From the NCBI GenBank assembly GCA_041391485.1, contig JAWKNY010000017.1, positions 13,768 through 77,767 on the forward strand: a stretch of 64,000 nt of DNA. Direction: 5' to 3'. This DNA comes from JACKAF01 sp041391485 (GTDB taxonomy: Bacteria; Bdellovibrionota; FAC87; UBA2466; JACKAF01). Made by a program: the position numbers and the translations under genes. Shown here piece after piece: positions 36,620 through 46,062 of the stretch. Below the pieces are notes generated by a model. The model was not told the DNA's origin and searched no databases. It saw only the letters and a program-made list of their open reading frames with translations. Position 1 is the first letter of the stretch. Each line of letters begins with the position of its first letter.

Positions 36620-36736
36620 CTCCCCAGTATGGGGTGGGATTTTGGCAAATCAAGCTTTTTGGGTGACAACAGGTGAAATCGGTCGTCTAAGAGGGTAAAC
36701 TTTCTAGCCTTAGAAAGAGCTGGCTGCGGAGGAAGT

Positions 36737-39072
36737 ATGCAACGGAAGAAATGGCTTAAGTGGATCGGCATAGGGCTTGGTTCCTTTTTTGGTTTGTTGC
36801 TTCTGATAGCCCTCCTGGTTCCCCTCTTCTTCGATGTCGATAAGTACCGTCCTGAGATCGTGACCGCTGCCGAGCAGAACTTGAACGGAAAACTTGAACT
36901 GGGGAAGTTAAGTCTTTCGCTCTGGGGCCGACTGCGCGTGAACGTAGACGGCTTTAGCCTTAGTGATTCTAACGGGCACAAAGTCGTTGCCGCGAAAGAC
37001 GTGTTTTTTGAAGTCCCTTTTGGATCTCTTCTTATTGGGGCACCGAGCCTCACGTTCAATCTCAAAGAACCCGAGCTGTACGTTCACCGCGAAGCGAACG
37101 GCGATCTGAACGTGAGTCAGCTCGTTAAGTCTTCTGGAGAAGAAAAAAAGGAAGACGAGCCATCGGAAACTGAGAAGGAAAGCACTGAGTTACCGGGAAT
37201 CGTCGCCTCCGCCCGCCTGGGATTGGCTTTGACCAATGCGAATCTGGTTTACGAGGATAAGAAATCCAATATTCGCACCCAAGTTAAAGACTTCAATGTC
37301 GTTGCCAAAAACCTTTCGCTTTCGTCGCCAAGCGAGCTTGAGGTATGGGCACAAATTGATACGTTGTGAACAAGAATCTTTCGGTTAAGGGCCTGCCCGG
37401 TTTACCGCTTCTGCAAAACCGGAGATGGAAAACGGAGCTTTCAAAGAAGCCCGCGTAGATTTCAAGGCTGACATCAACGATCTCGAAATCGTGATGGCCG
37501 ACACGTTCGAAAAGCCCAAAGGAGTGGAAGCCTGGATGGCGGGAACTCTCATTGTGGGGACGGAGAGGGCCGCGTGCAAAGACTTGGAGGTTCGCTTCCA
37601 CAACGCTTCACTTAAAGGAGAGGGTGAGGTCACGGGACTCAAGAACCCGCCGATGGAAATTGCAGTAAAAGTCGAAACTCCCAGCGTGGAGTTAGCCCTC
37701 TGGAAAAAACTCATCGTGGCCCTCCGCCCGTATGATCGTCTGGGAACCGTCGGCCTAAAAGCCAACGCTAAGGGGCCGATGGAGAAACTGACTACCAGGC
37801 AGACCTAAATGTAAAGAGTGCAAGCTTTTCAGGAGCGGGACTTTGGAAAAGCCGGTCGTGGACGCCATCGTTCAGATTCGGCCGGAGCGCGTGGAGAAGT
37901 TTGCGATGACGATGAAGGCCCCCGGAAACGACTTGCGCGTTCAAGGCAGTGTGCACTCGTTTACCGCACCCAAGGTGAAGATCGACGTGGCCTCCAAGGG
38001 CATGGATTTGGATAGGCTCCTGAATGAAAATCCGCGGACGGTGAAGGGGCAAAAAAGCGTCCAAGAAAGCGCCGCCGTCGGAGGACGTGGATTTTGACGC
38101 GCTACTCGACCCGGTTCGAAAGAACGCGATCCTCAGAAAGGCGACGGGGGTGCTGACCGTGAACATGGCTTCCGTGCGCCTCATGAAGGTGGCCGTTACC
38201 TCCATTCAGAGTCGGATGACCATGAAGCAGTTGGTTTTCAATTTAGAGAAATTCGGATTGGGTGTTTTTGCGGGTAAGGTTGGCGCGAGCGGTACGGTGA
38301 ATTTGCAAGGCAAGGCACCGACTTACGCCCTAAACGTAGACGTCAACGGGGCGGACCTGCGACAGGCGGTGGAGTCCCAATTTGCACCTTTTAAGAACAC
38401 GCTTGTGGGAAAAGGTTTTTTCAAAATGGCGGTGAAGGGGAAGAGCTTTAACCCACCCGCGGCAAAGGCTAATCTCGCCGGGCAAGGCAACATGCGTGTA
38501 GAAGGCGCTCGCTTTAACACGATCGACATTGGACGTGTGGCGACTGGAAGCCGTGAACAAGGCGCTTGGGGATGTGGCCGCGAAGGTCCCTGAACTCCGG
38601 GGGAAACAATTGAATGCTCCCAAAGCCGTAGAGTCGGAGTATGAATCGGTTATGGGGAATTTCAGTATTCAGCAGGCGGTGTTTTCGGCCCCTGATTTTT
38701 TTGCAAAAGCCGTCCCCAACAAAGGTCTCGACATCCGTGGCCGCACTTCTGTGAACTTGCTTACCGATGCGCTCGGAAGCGGACTGGGAATTGAGAGATA
38801 CGTACAACACGCTGAACGCACGAGACATGTCTATTAAGATCGCCGATCAAGTGGTGCCACAGATTCTCGCAAAAGACGGGGTAGTGAGTCTGCCGGTTCA
38901 GGTGCGCGGGACCGTCATGGATCCCAAGGTAACCTACACAAGTGCTCCGGAAGCACTTGTGCGTGTGGCGTTGGATAATATTAAGCGTGCCGCTGAGAAC
39001 CGGGCCAAGGCCGAAGTGCAAAAGGCCGTACAGAACGAGGCTAAGAAGCTATTTAAAGGTTTGTTCAAATAG
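36737..39072 (+). pseudogene. AsmA-like large envelope protein (multiple frameshifts)
   Basis: About 778 residues if read through. The N-terminus is an inner-membrane anchor (about 9-32, FFGLLLLIALLVPLFF) followed by an AsmA start (VDKYRPEIVTAAEQNLNGK) and the repetitive beta-rich body: SLSLWGRLRVNVDGFSLSDS, VVAAKDVFFEVPFGSLL, EPELYVHREANGDLNVSQL. Frames change near 37365-37430, 37805, 38065-38095, 38560 and 38795, ending at TAG 39070-39072. AsmA/TamB-type proteins bridge inner and outer membranes and are implicated in phospholipid transport. An acidic Lys/Glu linker (about 135-150) is unusual. Five breaks look like patchy indel errors, but real decay of this gene cannot be excluded. Confidence 0.72.
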
Positions 39073-39123
39073 CACAATCGCGAAGGGAACGAATCGAACC
39101 TGTTTCGCAGCGAAGTGAGAAAG

Positions 39124-39195
39124 TTGGGGCGGGAGGATTCGAACCTCCGAATCCAGGAGTCAAAGTCCTGTGACTTACCGCTTGTCGACGCCCCA
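39124..39195 (-). tRNA. tRNA-Gln (anticodon TTG)
   Basis: 72 bases on the minus strand. Acceptor stem TGGGGCG pairs with CGCCCCA, discriminator A; D arm with AAGCGGTAAG; anticodon stem CAGGA/TCCTG with loop CTTTGAC (anticodon TTG, reads CAA); T arm GGAGG-TTCGAAT-CCTCC. The 3' CCA is not encoded. Sequence is close to typical bacterial tRNA-Gln. Confidence 0.93.
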
Positions 39196-39316
39196 TCGTG
39201 GAAATGCCCATTATTATCCACATTTAACTTCATTTGTCGCGGGAAAAAGCCAAGTTTTTTGTCCGCTTGATCTCTGTTCTCCCAAAATGCTAAGTTCCGC
39301 TCCTCTGGGTGAACCG

Positions 39317-39712
39317 ATGCGTGTCTCTTTCCAACAATTTGTCGCGTTTGCAATTCCAAGCCTCTGGATATACTACGCTTTTTGCGCAGCCTCGTTCCGC
39401 CCGCTCGTGCTCTATCGACAGGCTTTTGCGGGCCCCGAAACCTACTTGGATCTGTATTTTGAATCCAACCCCGACGGGCCGATGCTAGGGGGGCGTTCGG
39501 TGCGGTTCAATGGCTATTTGGTGGATGCGGCCGGGCAGAGACCCATTTCAGGGATGCGGGTCGTGCGATCGGGAGAAACACTCTACCAGTTTCAGACGGA
39601 GGAGCGTGGTTACTACGCGCATCTGGAATCGACACTCGGCCGGTGTGAGCCCAATCTTCATGTGCAATCGGGCGCGGATACTGAAGTCCTGCGCGCGGCC
39701 TTTTGTCCCTAA
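39317..39712 (+). CDS. Small exported protein, unknown function
   Basis: 131 residues from ATG 39317. One N-terminal hydrophobic segment (FVAFAIPSLWIYYAFCAA, about 7-24) acts as signal or anchor. The rest is a small beta-rich domain (YLVDAAGQRPISGMRVVRSG...YQFQTEERGYYAHL) that resembles a carboxypeptidase-regulatory or Ig-like module, with two cysteines near the C-terminus. It precedes the receiverless sigma-54 activator by 80 bases on the same strand. Confidence 0.6.
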   Translation: MRVSFQQFVAFAIPSLWIYYAFCAASFRPLVLYRQAFAGPETYLDLYFESNPDGPMLGGRSVRFNGYLVDAAGQRPISGMRVVRSGETLYQFQTEERGYYAHLESTLGRCEPNLHVQSGADTEVLRAAFCP

Positions 39713-39792
39713 GCCCCCAAAAAACCAATATTGCAAGTTATGCGACAGTCGAGCCTCTCGCTCCGTATGGCCCGGTGTGCTATATAGGTCGA

Positions 39793-40920
39793 ATGAGTAG
39801 GTGGTGGATTGTTTCTTGGCTGCTTCTTGCAGCCCATTCTAGTTTTGCGTCGGATGCTTTGCCGAAACGGGTGGGCGAGACCTGTTCCGATGAGGCGATA
39901 GCGGGAAGGGTCACCGCTTTTGAAATGGTGGGCGAGAGCCGGGCGATGAAACACGTCCGTGATCTCATCGCGCGGGTGGCCCCGCAGAAAACCACCGTCC
40001 TTATTCTGGGGGAAAGTGGCACCGGCAAAGAGCTGGTCGCGTCCGCGATTCATGCCATGAGTGACAGGCGCAACGCCCCCTTTGAAGCGCTCAACGTTTC
40101 CTCCCTAAGCCCTGCACTGCTACAAAGCGAACTTTTCGGCCATGAAAAAGGAGCGTTTACCGGTGCGGATCGGCAGCGCAAAGGTCTCTTTGAGCGCACG
40201 GCCGGTGGGACTCTTTTTTTGGATGAGCTCGGTGAAATGCCGCTCGACATGCAAGCCCAGTTACTTCGCGTGATCGAGGGACACGCTTTTAACCGCGTGG
40301 GGGGCACGCAGGAAGTCGTGCCCGATGTTCGGTTAATTTTTGCTACGAACCGCAACTTGGCGGAGCGGGTTCGTGAGGGCCTTTTTAGAGAGGATCTTTT
40401 TTTTAGAGTCTCGGTGGTGCCCATCGAGTTGCCTCCACTTCGCGAGAGAGGCGAAGACATCGCACGTATTGCCCACTACTTTTTGAAAACACTGGGTCCC
40501 GCCACTTGTGCGGCGACGGGCTGTAGTGTGCCGGAGGGTTTTTCCAAAGCAGCCCAAGAGCGGTTGATGTCGCACCGCTGGGTGGGAAATGTACGTGAGC
40601 TTAGAAACGTGGTCGAACGCACGCTGATTTTTCTTCCCGACGGCACAACGGAGATTGAGCCGGATCATCTGGATCTTCGCGATCTCGGATTCGGTGTGGA
40701 CGAGCCGCCTCTTTTGCGCGCTCTGAAAGCGCTTAAGATGGGGATGCAAGCCGGGCGCACGACGCCCTGGAGCGAGATTGAGTCCAAGTTTTTGGCTCCG
40801 TACATCAAAGATGTCCTAGAGAGAAACCTTTGGGCGAAGCGCAACGCGGCCAGTGCATTGGGCCTTACTGTCAGTGAGCTGAACGGACTTATGGAACGAC
40901 TCGGGATAAAGCGCTCTTAA
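39793..40920 (+). CDS. Sigma-54 activator without receiver, with signal-peptide-like N-terminus
   Basis: 375 residues from ATG 39793. Residues 1-19 (MSRWWIVSWLLLAAHSSFA) look like a Sec signal or membrane anchor with a plausible cleavage after A19. The AAA+ domain follows almost at once: Walker A GESGTGKE at 73-80, intact GAFTGA at 120-125, Walker B LFLDELGEMP, and the RERGEDIARIAHYF segment. A C-terminal Fis-like helix-turn-helix ends it (RNAASALGLTVSELNGLM). There is no receiver, PAS or GAF domain. A GTG about 26 codons downstream (VGETCSDEA) would remove the hydrophobic part, so the true start matters. If the long form is real, the activator may be membrane-tethered. Confidence 0.85.
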   Translation: MSRWWIVSWLLLAAHSSFASDALPKRVGETCSDEAIAGRVTAFEMVGESRAMKHVRDLIARVAPQKTTVLILGESGTGKELVASAIHAMSDRRNAPFEALNVSSLSPALLQSELFGHEKGAFTGADRQRKGLFERTAGGTLFLDELGEMPLDMQAQLLRVIEGHAFNRVGGTQEVVPDVRLIFATNRNLAERVREGLFREDLFFRVSVVPIELPPLRERGEDIARIAHYFLKTLGPATCAATGCSVPEGFSKAAQERLMSHRWVGNVRELRNVVERTLIFLPDGTTEIEPDHLDLRDLGFGVDEPPLLRALKALKMGMQAGRTTPWSEIESKFLAPYIKDVLERNLWAKRNAASALGLTVSELNGLMERLGIKRS

Positions 40921-41770
40921 TACGGAAATGAAAGCCGCGTGCGGCGATACTGCACCCGATGATCAATGCTGCTCCGACTACGATGTAGCCATTCACGATT
41001 TTTTCAAAGAAAAGCCAATCCAAAGAATAGGCAATCACCGGACCGGTGTACCCGACAATCGCGACTTGGGTGGCAGGGCCTCGACTAAAGGCAACGGCGG
41101 CGGCATACTGCCCGACCGCTGCGAGTCCGCCCGCTGCAAGGAGCAAGCACCAAACCAGAAAACTACTTGGCCACGCGGTGGGTGCACCGGGGACCAAGAC
41201 CAGCATAAGCAGGAGGCTGCACGCGCTCCATGTTCCCATCGTCTGTAGAATTGAAACACGCTCGCCTTGCTTTGCGATACAGAGGTACGCCCCAGCGGCC
41301 GCCGTTCCCGAAAGAAGCCCGAGGATCACGCCCCACCATTGGGTCTTCGCGTCCGGTTGTAAGAGTAGCGCCAGCCCTATGAGCGACAAGAGCAACCAAC
41401 CCCAAGTGAAGCCTTCGTTGCGTTGTTTGAGGACCCAAGGCGACAGAGCGGCAATGACGATGCCTTGAATCGCCTGCAAAAAACTGGTCTCGCCATTCCC
41501 AATGAGGCGCAAGGAGGCGAAGTGCGTCGAAATCGTGACGGCTCCAAATAGACCAAAACCCCAGACATAGAGTTGGCTGGGTCTTGGCAGAACGGCGCGC
41601 TGGGTGCGTAACGCCCAGGCCAGAGTGAAGAGAACATTCATCAGGACGCGCACCGTAGTGCTCACCATCGGAGACAGCGAGGGCTGAAGTGCGTGAGCGT
41701 AAAACGCAAGAGCTCCCATTGCTGCGAAGAGAGTCGCTGCCAAAAGCATCCAGGCCGATCCGGTACGCAT
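40889..41770 (-). CDS. EamA/DMT-family transporter
   Basis: 293 residues, ten predicted membrane helices in two EamA repeats (AWMLLAATLFAAMGALAFYA at the start; AAVAFSRGPATQVAIVGYTG in the second repeat). Substrate unknown. It converges on the sigma-54 activator and overlaps its 3' end by 32 bases. The GNAT gene lies four bases upstream, so the two are likely co-transcribed. Confidence 0.87.
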   Translation of the reverse strand: MRTGSAWMLLAATLFAAMGALAFYAHALQPSLSPMVSTTVRVLMNVLFTLAWALRTQRAVLPRPSQLYVWGFGLFGAVTISTHFASLRLIGNGETSFLQAIQGIVIAALSPWVLKQRNEGFTWGWLLLSLIGLALLLQPDAKTQWWGVILGLLSGTAAAGAYLCIAKQGERVSILQTMGTWSACSLLLMLVLVPGAPTAWPSSFLVWCLLLAAGGLAAVGQYAAAVAFSRGPATQVAIVGYTGPVIAYSLDWLFFEKIVNGYIVVGAALIIGCSIAARGFHFRIKSALSRVVP

Positions 41771-41774
41771 TTTC

Positions 41775-42347
41775 TTACTCGCTTTTCAGGAGATAAAGAT
41801 CGGGACGAAGATTGAGCGCATAACCTTCGACGAGTGAACCGAGAAAGTTGTTGTCACCTCGCGTATCTCGCACATAGCCGAAGTTTTCGTAAGTGCGGGC
41901 GACGCCTTGTGCGCCTTGCTGAACGTGCAAACACAGGTGGGAAGCTCTCCATTCCGTGGCGATGGCTTTGGAACTTTCCAGAATCAGAGAAGAAAAACGC
42001 AGACCGTGAAAAGCCCTGTCCACAGCGACGCAGCGGAGAAGGGCGGCCTCCGGTAACCACGCGTCGTTTCCGGGAGCACCGGGCCGGATCACGCTAAACG
42101 TGGCAACGAGCTGGTAGCCTAATTCAACCAACCAGACGCCGCCGTCTCTTCGGCGACTAGCCACATCACGAAGCTCGGCTTCGCGATCCAAATTCAATAC
42201 CGCGTCCGGCAATTTTTCTGCGTAGGTTTGATTGAAGGTTTTCACTAGGAAGTCGCCGACAGAGTCGTCATCCGATACCGTGGCTAATCGAGTGTTCAAA
42301 AAATTTACTACATCTCGCTTGCGTGCGAATGGATCATTGAAGTTCAT
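41775..42347 (-). CDS. GNAT-family N-acetyltransferase
   Basis: 190 residues. GNAT features are moderate: a central beta strand before the acetyl-CoA site (EAALLRCVAVDRAFHGLRFSS, matching the V-x-x-x-x-R/Q-x-x-G-x-G/A pattern loosely) and a C-terminal YENFGYVRDTR segment, where a Tyr-containing motif is expected. The acyl acceptor is unknown. First gene of a minus-strand pair with the DMT exporter; the 288 bases upstream (42348-42635) hold no recognised gene. Confidence 0.75.
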   Translation of the reverse strand: MNFNDPFARKRDVVNFLNTRLATVSDDDSVGDFLVKTFNQTYAEKLPDAVLNLDREAELRDVASRRRDGGVWLVELGYQLVATFSVIRPGAPGNDAWLPEAALLRCVAVDRAFHGLRFSSLILESSKAIATEWRASHLCLHVQQGAQGVARTYENFGYVRDTRGDNNFLGSLVEGYALNLRPDLYLLKSE

Positions 42348-42635
42348 TCACTCTTCTCCGTTTTTTTTGTTTCATACGATGAGTTGTGATGAGCGTAAGA
42401 AAGCGGGTAGAAATGGGTCAAATGAAGAAAGGTTCAAAACTGGACAAAGCTGCGCTTGCACGTCTGGAGCCAAAAACCCTTGTTCAAAAGAATTTATATT
42501 CGTGCGAGGACTGTTTTGGTCGTTACGATTCGTGGCGTCAGGCGTGAGCGCTGCGGCAACTGACGCAGCTATCTTCATCAAGCATTTAATGAAAGTTTAT
42601 TTGGTAAACAAACGCCTTCAGTACGCTATTATGGA

Positions 42636-43532
42636 GTGAGGGGTAATAGGTTGTTAAAATCAGTTAAACGAGCGATTCAGGCCCGTAAAGTCACTTGGAG
42701 AAAATCCAAACATAGTACGGAACCCATGTTCGCATCAGTTAGAAAAAAAAGCTTTCTGCCACTTCCGAAGAGCACGGTGCAGTTCGAAATTAGTCGACAG
42801 CACTTCACCGTGAGAGTGGCGCACACACGGCGGGACAAGATGCAGGCCTTGGCCCTGCGCTATCAAGTATTTCACCGTGAGTTCATCGGCAAACAGTTTC
42901 CAATCGGTATCGACAAGGATCGGTACGATAAGGAAGCGGATCTTCTTGTTCTCGTCGACAATCGCATCCACCGAGTGGTGGGCTGTTACCGGTTGATCCG
43001 ATCGGATATTACCGATAAATTTTACTCAGCCTCCGAATTTGATTTGGGTGGCTTTCTAAAGTTGAGCGGAGTGAAGCTCGAGTTAAGCCGAGCGTGCGTG
43101 CACAAGAACTATAGAAGCGGCACGGCCATCCACTTGTTGTGGCGAGGGATAGCGAAGTACATGGAGTTAACGAGTGCTCGGTATCTTTTCGGTTGTAGTA
43201 GTGTTCTGACTACGGACATCTCTACCTTGCATGGCTTGTACGCGGATTTGATCCAAAAGAATGCGCTGAATGACAGCTTAGAAATTTCGGCCCGAAACGA
43301 ATACCGCATCGATAATTTTGAGACGTGGTTGGAGCGTTTCCGATCTCAGCCTGCTCCGAACGCAGAAACTCAGCTCAGCGTTCCGCCTCTGATGCGATCC
43401 TACCTGAAAGCAGGCGCACGCATTTGCGCTGAGCCCGCACTTGATCGGAAGTACAATTGTATTGATTTTTTCACCGTAATGGATCTCAATGGCCTGACGC
43501 AGGTTTATGAAAAAAAATATGCAGGCAAATGA
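42636..43532 (+). CDS. olsB: OlsB-type N-acyltransferase (ornithine/lyso-ornithine lipid family)
   Basis: About 298 residues from GTG 42636; TTG 42651 is another possible start. The protein matches the PF13444-type GNAT fold of OlsB: ALRYQVFHREFIGKQ, a DxxDxxADLLVLVD strand, VVGCYRLIRSD, FYSASEFDLGGFL and ELSRACVHKNYRSG. OlsB transfers a 3-hydroxyacyl group from acyl carrier protein to the amino group of ornithine or a similar amino acid. It overlaps the PlsC-type acyltransferase by four bases, the classical olsBA arrangement. The amino acid could differ from ornithine. A basic N-terminal tail of about 45 residues precedes the fold. Confidence 0.8.
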   Translation: MRGNRLLKSVKRAIQARKVTWRKSKHSTEPMFASVRKKSFLPLPKSTVQFEISRQHFTVRVAHTRRDKMQALALRYQVFHREFIGKQFPIGIDKDRYDKEADLLVLVDNRIHRVVGCYRLIRSDITDKFYSASEFDLGGFLKLSGVKLELSRACVHKNYRSGTAIHLLWRGIAKYMELTSARYLFGCSSVLTTDISTLHGLYADLIQKNALNDSLEISARNEYRIDNFETWLERFRSQPAPNAETQLSVPPLMRSYLKAGARICAEPALDRKYNCIDFFTVMDLNGLTQVYEKKYAGK

Positions 43533-44302
43533 GAGTCCTCTTAAAATGGTTCGTTTTTAGTTTCTTAATCTCCGCCTATTTCGCTACCAGTGCACTCACG
43601 GTACTTCTTGCTGGCCGACTGAAAAGCCGGTCCCGTACTCGCATTACCCGCTTTTACTCCTCTTGGATCGCCTGGGCGCTGGGCCTTCGTGTGAGACAGT
43701 ACGGGGATAGGCCGCTTGCGGCCTCGCCGCTGCTAATCGTCGCCAACCACCTTTCCTACCTGGACATCTTGGTGCTTTTTTCAAGCTACCCCTGCCGTTT
43801 CATCACTTCCGTAGAGGTGCGCGATACCCCGTTCCTGGGCTGGCTGTGCCGTTGCGCGGGGTGTTTGTTCGTGGAGCGTAGGGAGCCTCGGCGGATCGGA
43901 GCTGAGGTAAGAGCGGTCGCTTCCACTTTGGAAGGCGAGGAGGCGCTGGTGCTTTTCCCGGAAGGCACCTCGGGGAATGGCGAGCGAGTGCTACCGTTCA
44001 AAACCTCCTTTTTGCAGTGCGCTATTGAAACGGGCGCGACCGTAGCTCCCATCTGTCTCGTTTACGAATCTATTGACGGGCAGAATGTCGATTCCGCCAA
44101 TCGGGATGATGTATACTGGTACGGAGACATGTCTTTCTTTCCCCATCTCAAACGGGTGATGCGCTTGCACCGTGTGGAGATTGGGCTGCACTACCTCAAT
44201 CCTATTACTGTCGGGCCGCAAACACGCCGAAGGGAGATAGGGGAAGAATCCTATGCGCTCATAGAGAGTGCTTTCCGAAGATACTCAAAGGCCATTGTGT
44301 GA
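43529..44302 (+). CDS. olsA: PlsC-family acyltransferase, likely OlsA
   Basis: 257 residues, one N-terminal membrane segment (about 8-28). Acyltransferase motifs: NHLSYLD (His74 and Asp79 of HxxxxD), the GCLFVERREPRR block, and FPEGTSGNG. The second-step enzyme OlsA O-acylates lyso-ornithine lipid; related PlsC acylates lysophosphatidate. Overlap with the OlsB-type gene (four bases) favours OlsA. Its stop overlaps the next start (GTGA), so the operon continues into the M14 peptidase. Confidence 0.82.
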   Translation: MRVLLKWFVFSFLISAYFATSALTVLLAGRLKSRSRTRITRFYSSWIAWALGLRVRQYGDRPLAASPLLIVANHLSYLDILVLFSSYPCRFITSVEVRDTPFLGWLCRCAGCLFVERREPRRIGAEVRAVASTLEGEEALVLFPEGTSGNGERVLPFKTSFLQCAIETGATVAPICLVYESIDGQNVDSANRDDVYWYGDMSFFPHLKRVMRLHRVEIGLHYLNPITVGPQTRRREIGEESYALIESAFRRYSKAIV

Positions 44303-45324
44303 AAAGACCCTTTCCGGAACTGGAAGAAATCGAAATTCTAGTCAGTAAGAAAACGCCGTACGGGACACACCGGGTGGAGGCGGAGATCCACCACGGGGGC
44401 GAGGTGTTTCCGATCTACTCATTCAGCTTTGGCGTGGAAGACCGTTCCTTGCCCACCGTTGCTTTCTTTGGCGGCGTCCACGGACTGGAACGCATTGGAA
44501 CCCGACTGCTCATCGCCTACTTGCAAAGTCTTCATCAGCTGCTCAGCTGGGATCGCGTCACAAAAGAACTTCTAAAGGTGTGCCGCGTGCATTTTTACCC
44601 GCTTGTGAACCCCGTCGGGATGTATCTGAACTCCCGTTCCAACGGAGATGGCATTGATCTGATGCGTAACGCGCCCGTGGAAGCCCCTAATCGCAGCAAG
44701 TACCAATTGTTCGCTGGGCACCGGATATCTCCACGCCTGCCGTGGTACCGAGGTCCAGAGGGACAGCCGATGGCTACCGAAGCCCAAGCGGTGGTGGATT
44801 TCGTGAAACGCGAGTTGTGGGGCGCGAGAGTAGCGCAAAGTTTGGATGTGCATTCTGGTTTTGGTTCCCGCGATCGGTTGTGGTTCCCTTATGCGCGGTC
44901 GAATGAGGAATTTGAGAACGCACCGGAAGCCATGTCGTTGAAGGCTTTGCTGGACGAAACCTATCCCAACCACATCTACAAGGTAGAACCTCAGAGCCAG
45001 CAATACACGGCCCACGGCGATCTTTGGGACTATCTTTATGATCAATACCGCGCTGATAAAAGACCTGGAATGTTTATTCCGTGGTCGCTCGAGATGGGAC
45101 GCTGGATCTGGGTAAAGAAGAATCCAAAACAGCTTTTTTCGCGAGCCGGGGTTTTCAATCCGATGCTGCCGCACCGCCGCCAGCGCGTGCTCCGGCGGCA
45201 CGTTACTTTATTTGATTTTTTGATACGCGCGGTGATATCTAATTCCAATTGGGCTTTTTTGCCTCCTCAGAAGCGGGAGCAGTTGTGGGCGCAGGCAAAA
45301 AAAGAATGGTACGCCGGAGAATAA
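44299..45324 (+). CDS. M14-family zinc carboxypeptidase-like protein
   Basis: 341 residues from GTG 44299, overlapping olsA. The M14 metal site is present: GGVHGLERIG (His61, Glu64) and SLDVHSGFG (His185), with the substrate-binding NPVGMYLNSRSNGDGIDL block and a SLEMG motif that fits the catalytic Glu. No signal peptide, so it probably acts in the cytoplasm. M14 enzymes remove C-terminal amino acids or hydrolyse amide bonds of small amino-acid conjugates (succinylglutamate desuccinylase and relatives). Its coupling to olsBA suggests a role in making, or recycling, amino-acid lipids or their precursors; this is inference. Confidence 0.82.
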   Translation: MKRPFPELEEIEILVSKKTPYGTHRVEAEIHHGGEVFPIYSFSFGVEDRSLPTVAFFGGVHGLERIGTRLLIAYLQSLHQLLSWDRVTKELLKVCRVHFYPLVNPVGMYLNSRSNGDGIDLMRNAPVEAPNRSKYQLFAGHRISPRLPWYRGPEGQPMATEAQAVVDFVKRELWGARVAQSLDVHSGFGSRDRLWFPYARSNEEFENAPEAMSLKALLDETYPNHIYKVEPQSQQYTAHGDLWDYLYDQYRADKRPGMFIPWSLEMGRWIWVKKNPKQLFSRAGVFNPMLPHRRQRVLRRHVTLFDFLIRAVISNSNWAFLPPQKREQLWAQAKKEWYAGE

Positions 45325-45333
45325 ACACACACG

Positions 45334-46062
45334 ATGTGGGTCCTTTTACGAGGTCTAGCCCGTGAATCTGGGCACTGGGGTAACTTTCCACAGCTTCTTG
45401 GAAGTCGTATTGGGGAGTCTCCGGTTTCACTGAACCTTCCCGGATGTGGCGAGCGAAATCACGAACGGGCGTCTGGCAATCTTTCCCGTCTCCTTTCACA
45501 AGTACACGACAAAGTTTCTAGCAAAGAGAAGAAGATCCTTGTGGGCGTTTCCCTAGGGGGGATGCTCGCCATGCAGTGGGCCTTTGAGCGTCCCGAGGAA
45601 GTGAAGGGCGTGGTGGTGATCAATACCAGCGCGCGAAACCTGAGCTGGCCCTGGGAGCGTTTTAGTCCGCGAGCCATCCGCACCTTTCTCCAAGCCGTTA
45701 CGTCTCGCGGGGAAGAGAGAGAAAAAGCGATTCTGGAGTTGGTCTGCAACTCCGAAAACGTACGCCGGCGCTACCTGCCCACCTTTAAGGTATTGGCCGA
45801 GCACCGCCCTGTAAAACTCAGTAACGTGCGCCGTCAACTGAGTGCGGCTCGTGGCTTTCGCGCTAAAAAACTTTCGCAATCGGGTCTTATCCTGGTGAGT
45901 GAGAAGGACCGCCTTGCCGCACCGTCTTGTTCCCACGCTCTTGCAGACTTTTTGCAGTGGCCATTGGTTTCACACCCCTCCGCTGGGCACGATCTGGCAC
46001 TGGAAGACCCCGCCTGGCTTGCGGACGAGATTGCGAAATGGAGCCAAACTCTGGGCCGTTAG
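45334..46062 (+). CDS. Alpha/beta hydrolase
   Basis: 242 residues, single domain. Nucleophile elbow GVSLGG (Ser73), Asp in LVSEKDRLAAP and His in SAGHDLALEDP form the triad. Cap region is short. Esterase, thioesterase (BioH-like) or lipase activity is possible; no family assignment from sight. It follows the M14 gene by nine bases as the fourth gene of the acyltransferase operon and overlaps by four bases the 3' end of the convergent peptide-binding lipoprotein. Confidence 0.82.
   Translation: MWVLLRGLARESGHWGNFPQLLGSRIGESPVSLNLPGCGERNHERASGNLSRLLSQVHDKVSSKEKKILVGVSLGGMLAMQWAFERPEEVKGVVVINTSARNLSWPWERFSPRAIRTFLQAVTSRGEEREKAILELVCNSENVRRRYLPTFKVLAEHRPVKLSNVRRQLSAARGFRAKKLSQSGLILVSEKDRLAAPSCSHALADFLQWPLVSHPSAGHDLALEDPAWLADEIAKWSQTLGR

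Noticed and set aside
39124..39195. tRNA-Gln as an integration site
   Set aside because: I found no duplicated 3' tRNA fragment or integrase near it; both flanks look like ordinary chromosome.
42232..42639. 135-codon open frame across the GNAT start and the intergenic region
   Set aside because: It overlaps the GNAT gene antisense and its translation is low-complexity with no family or start signal.
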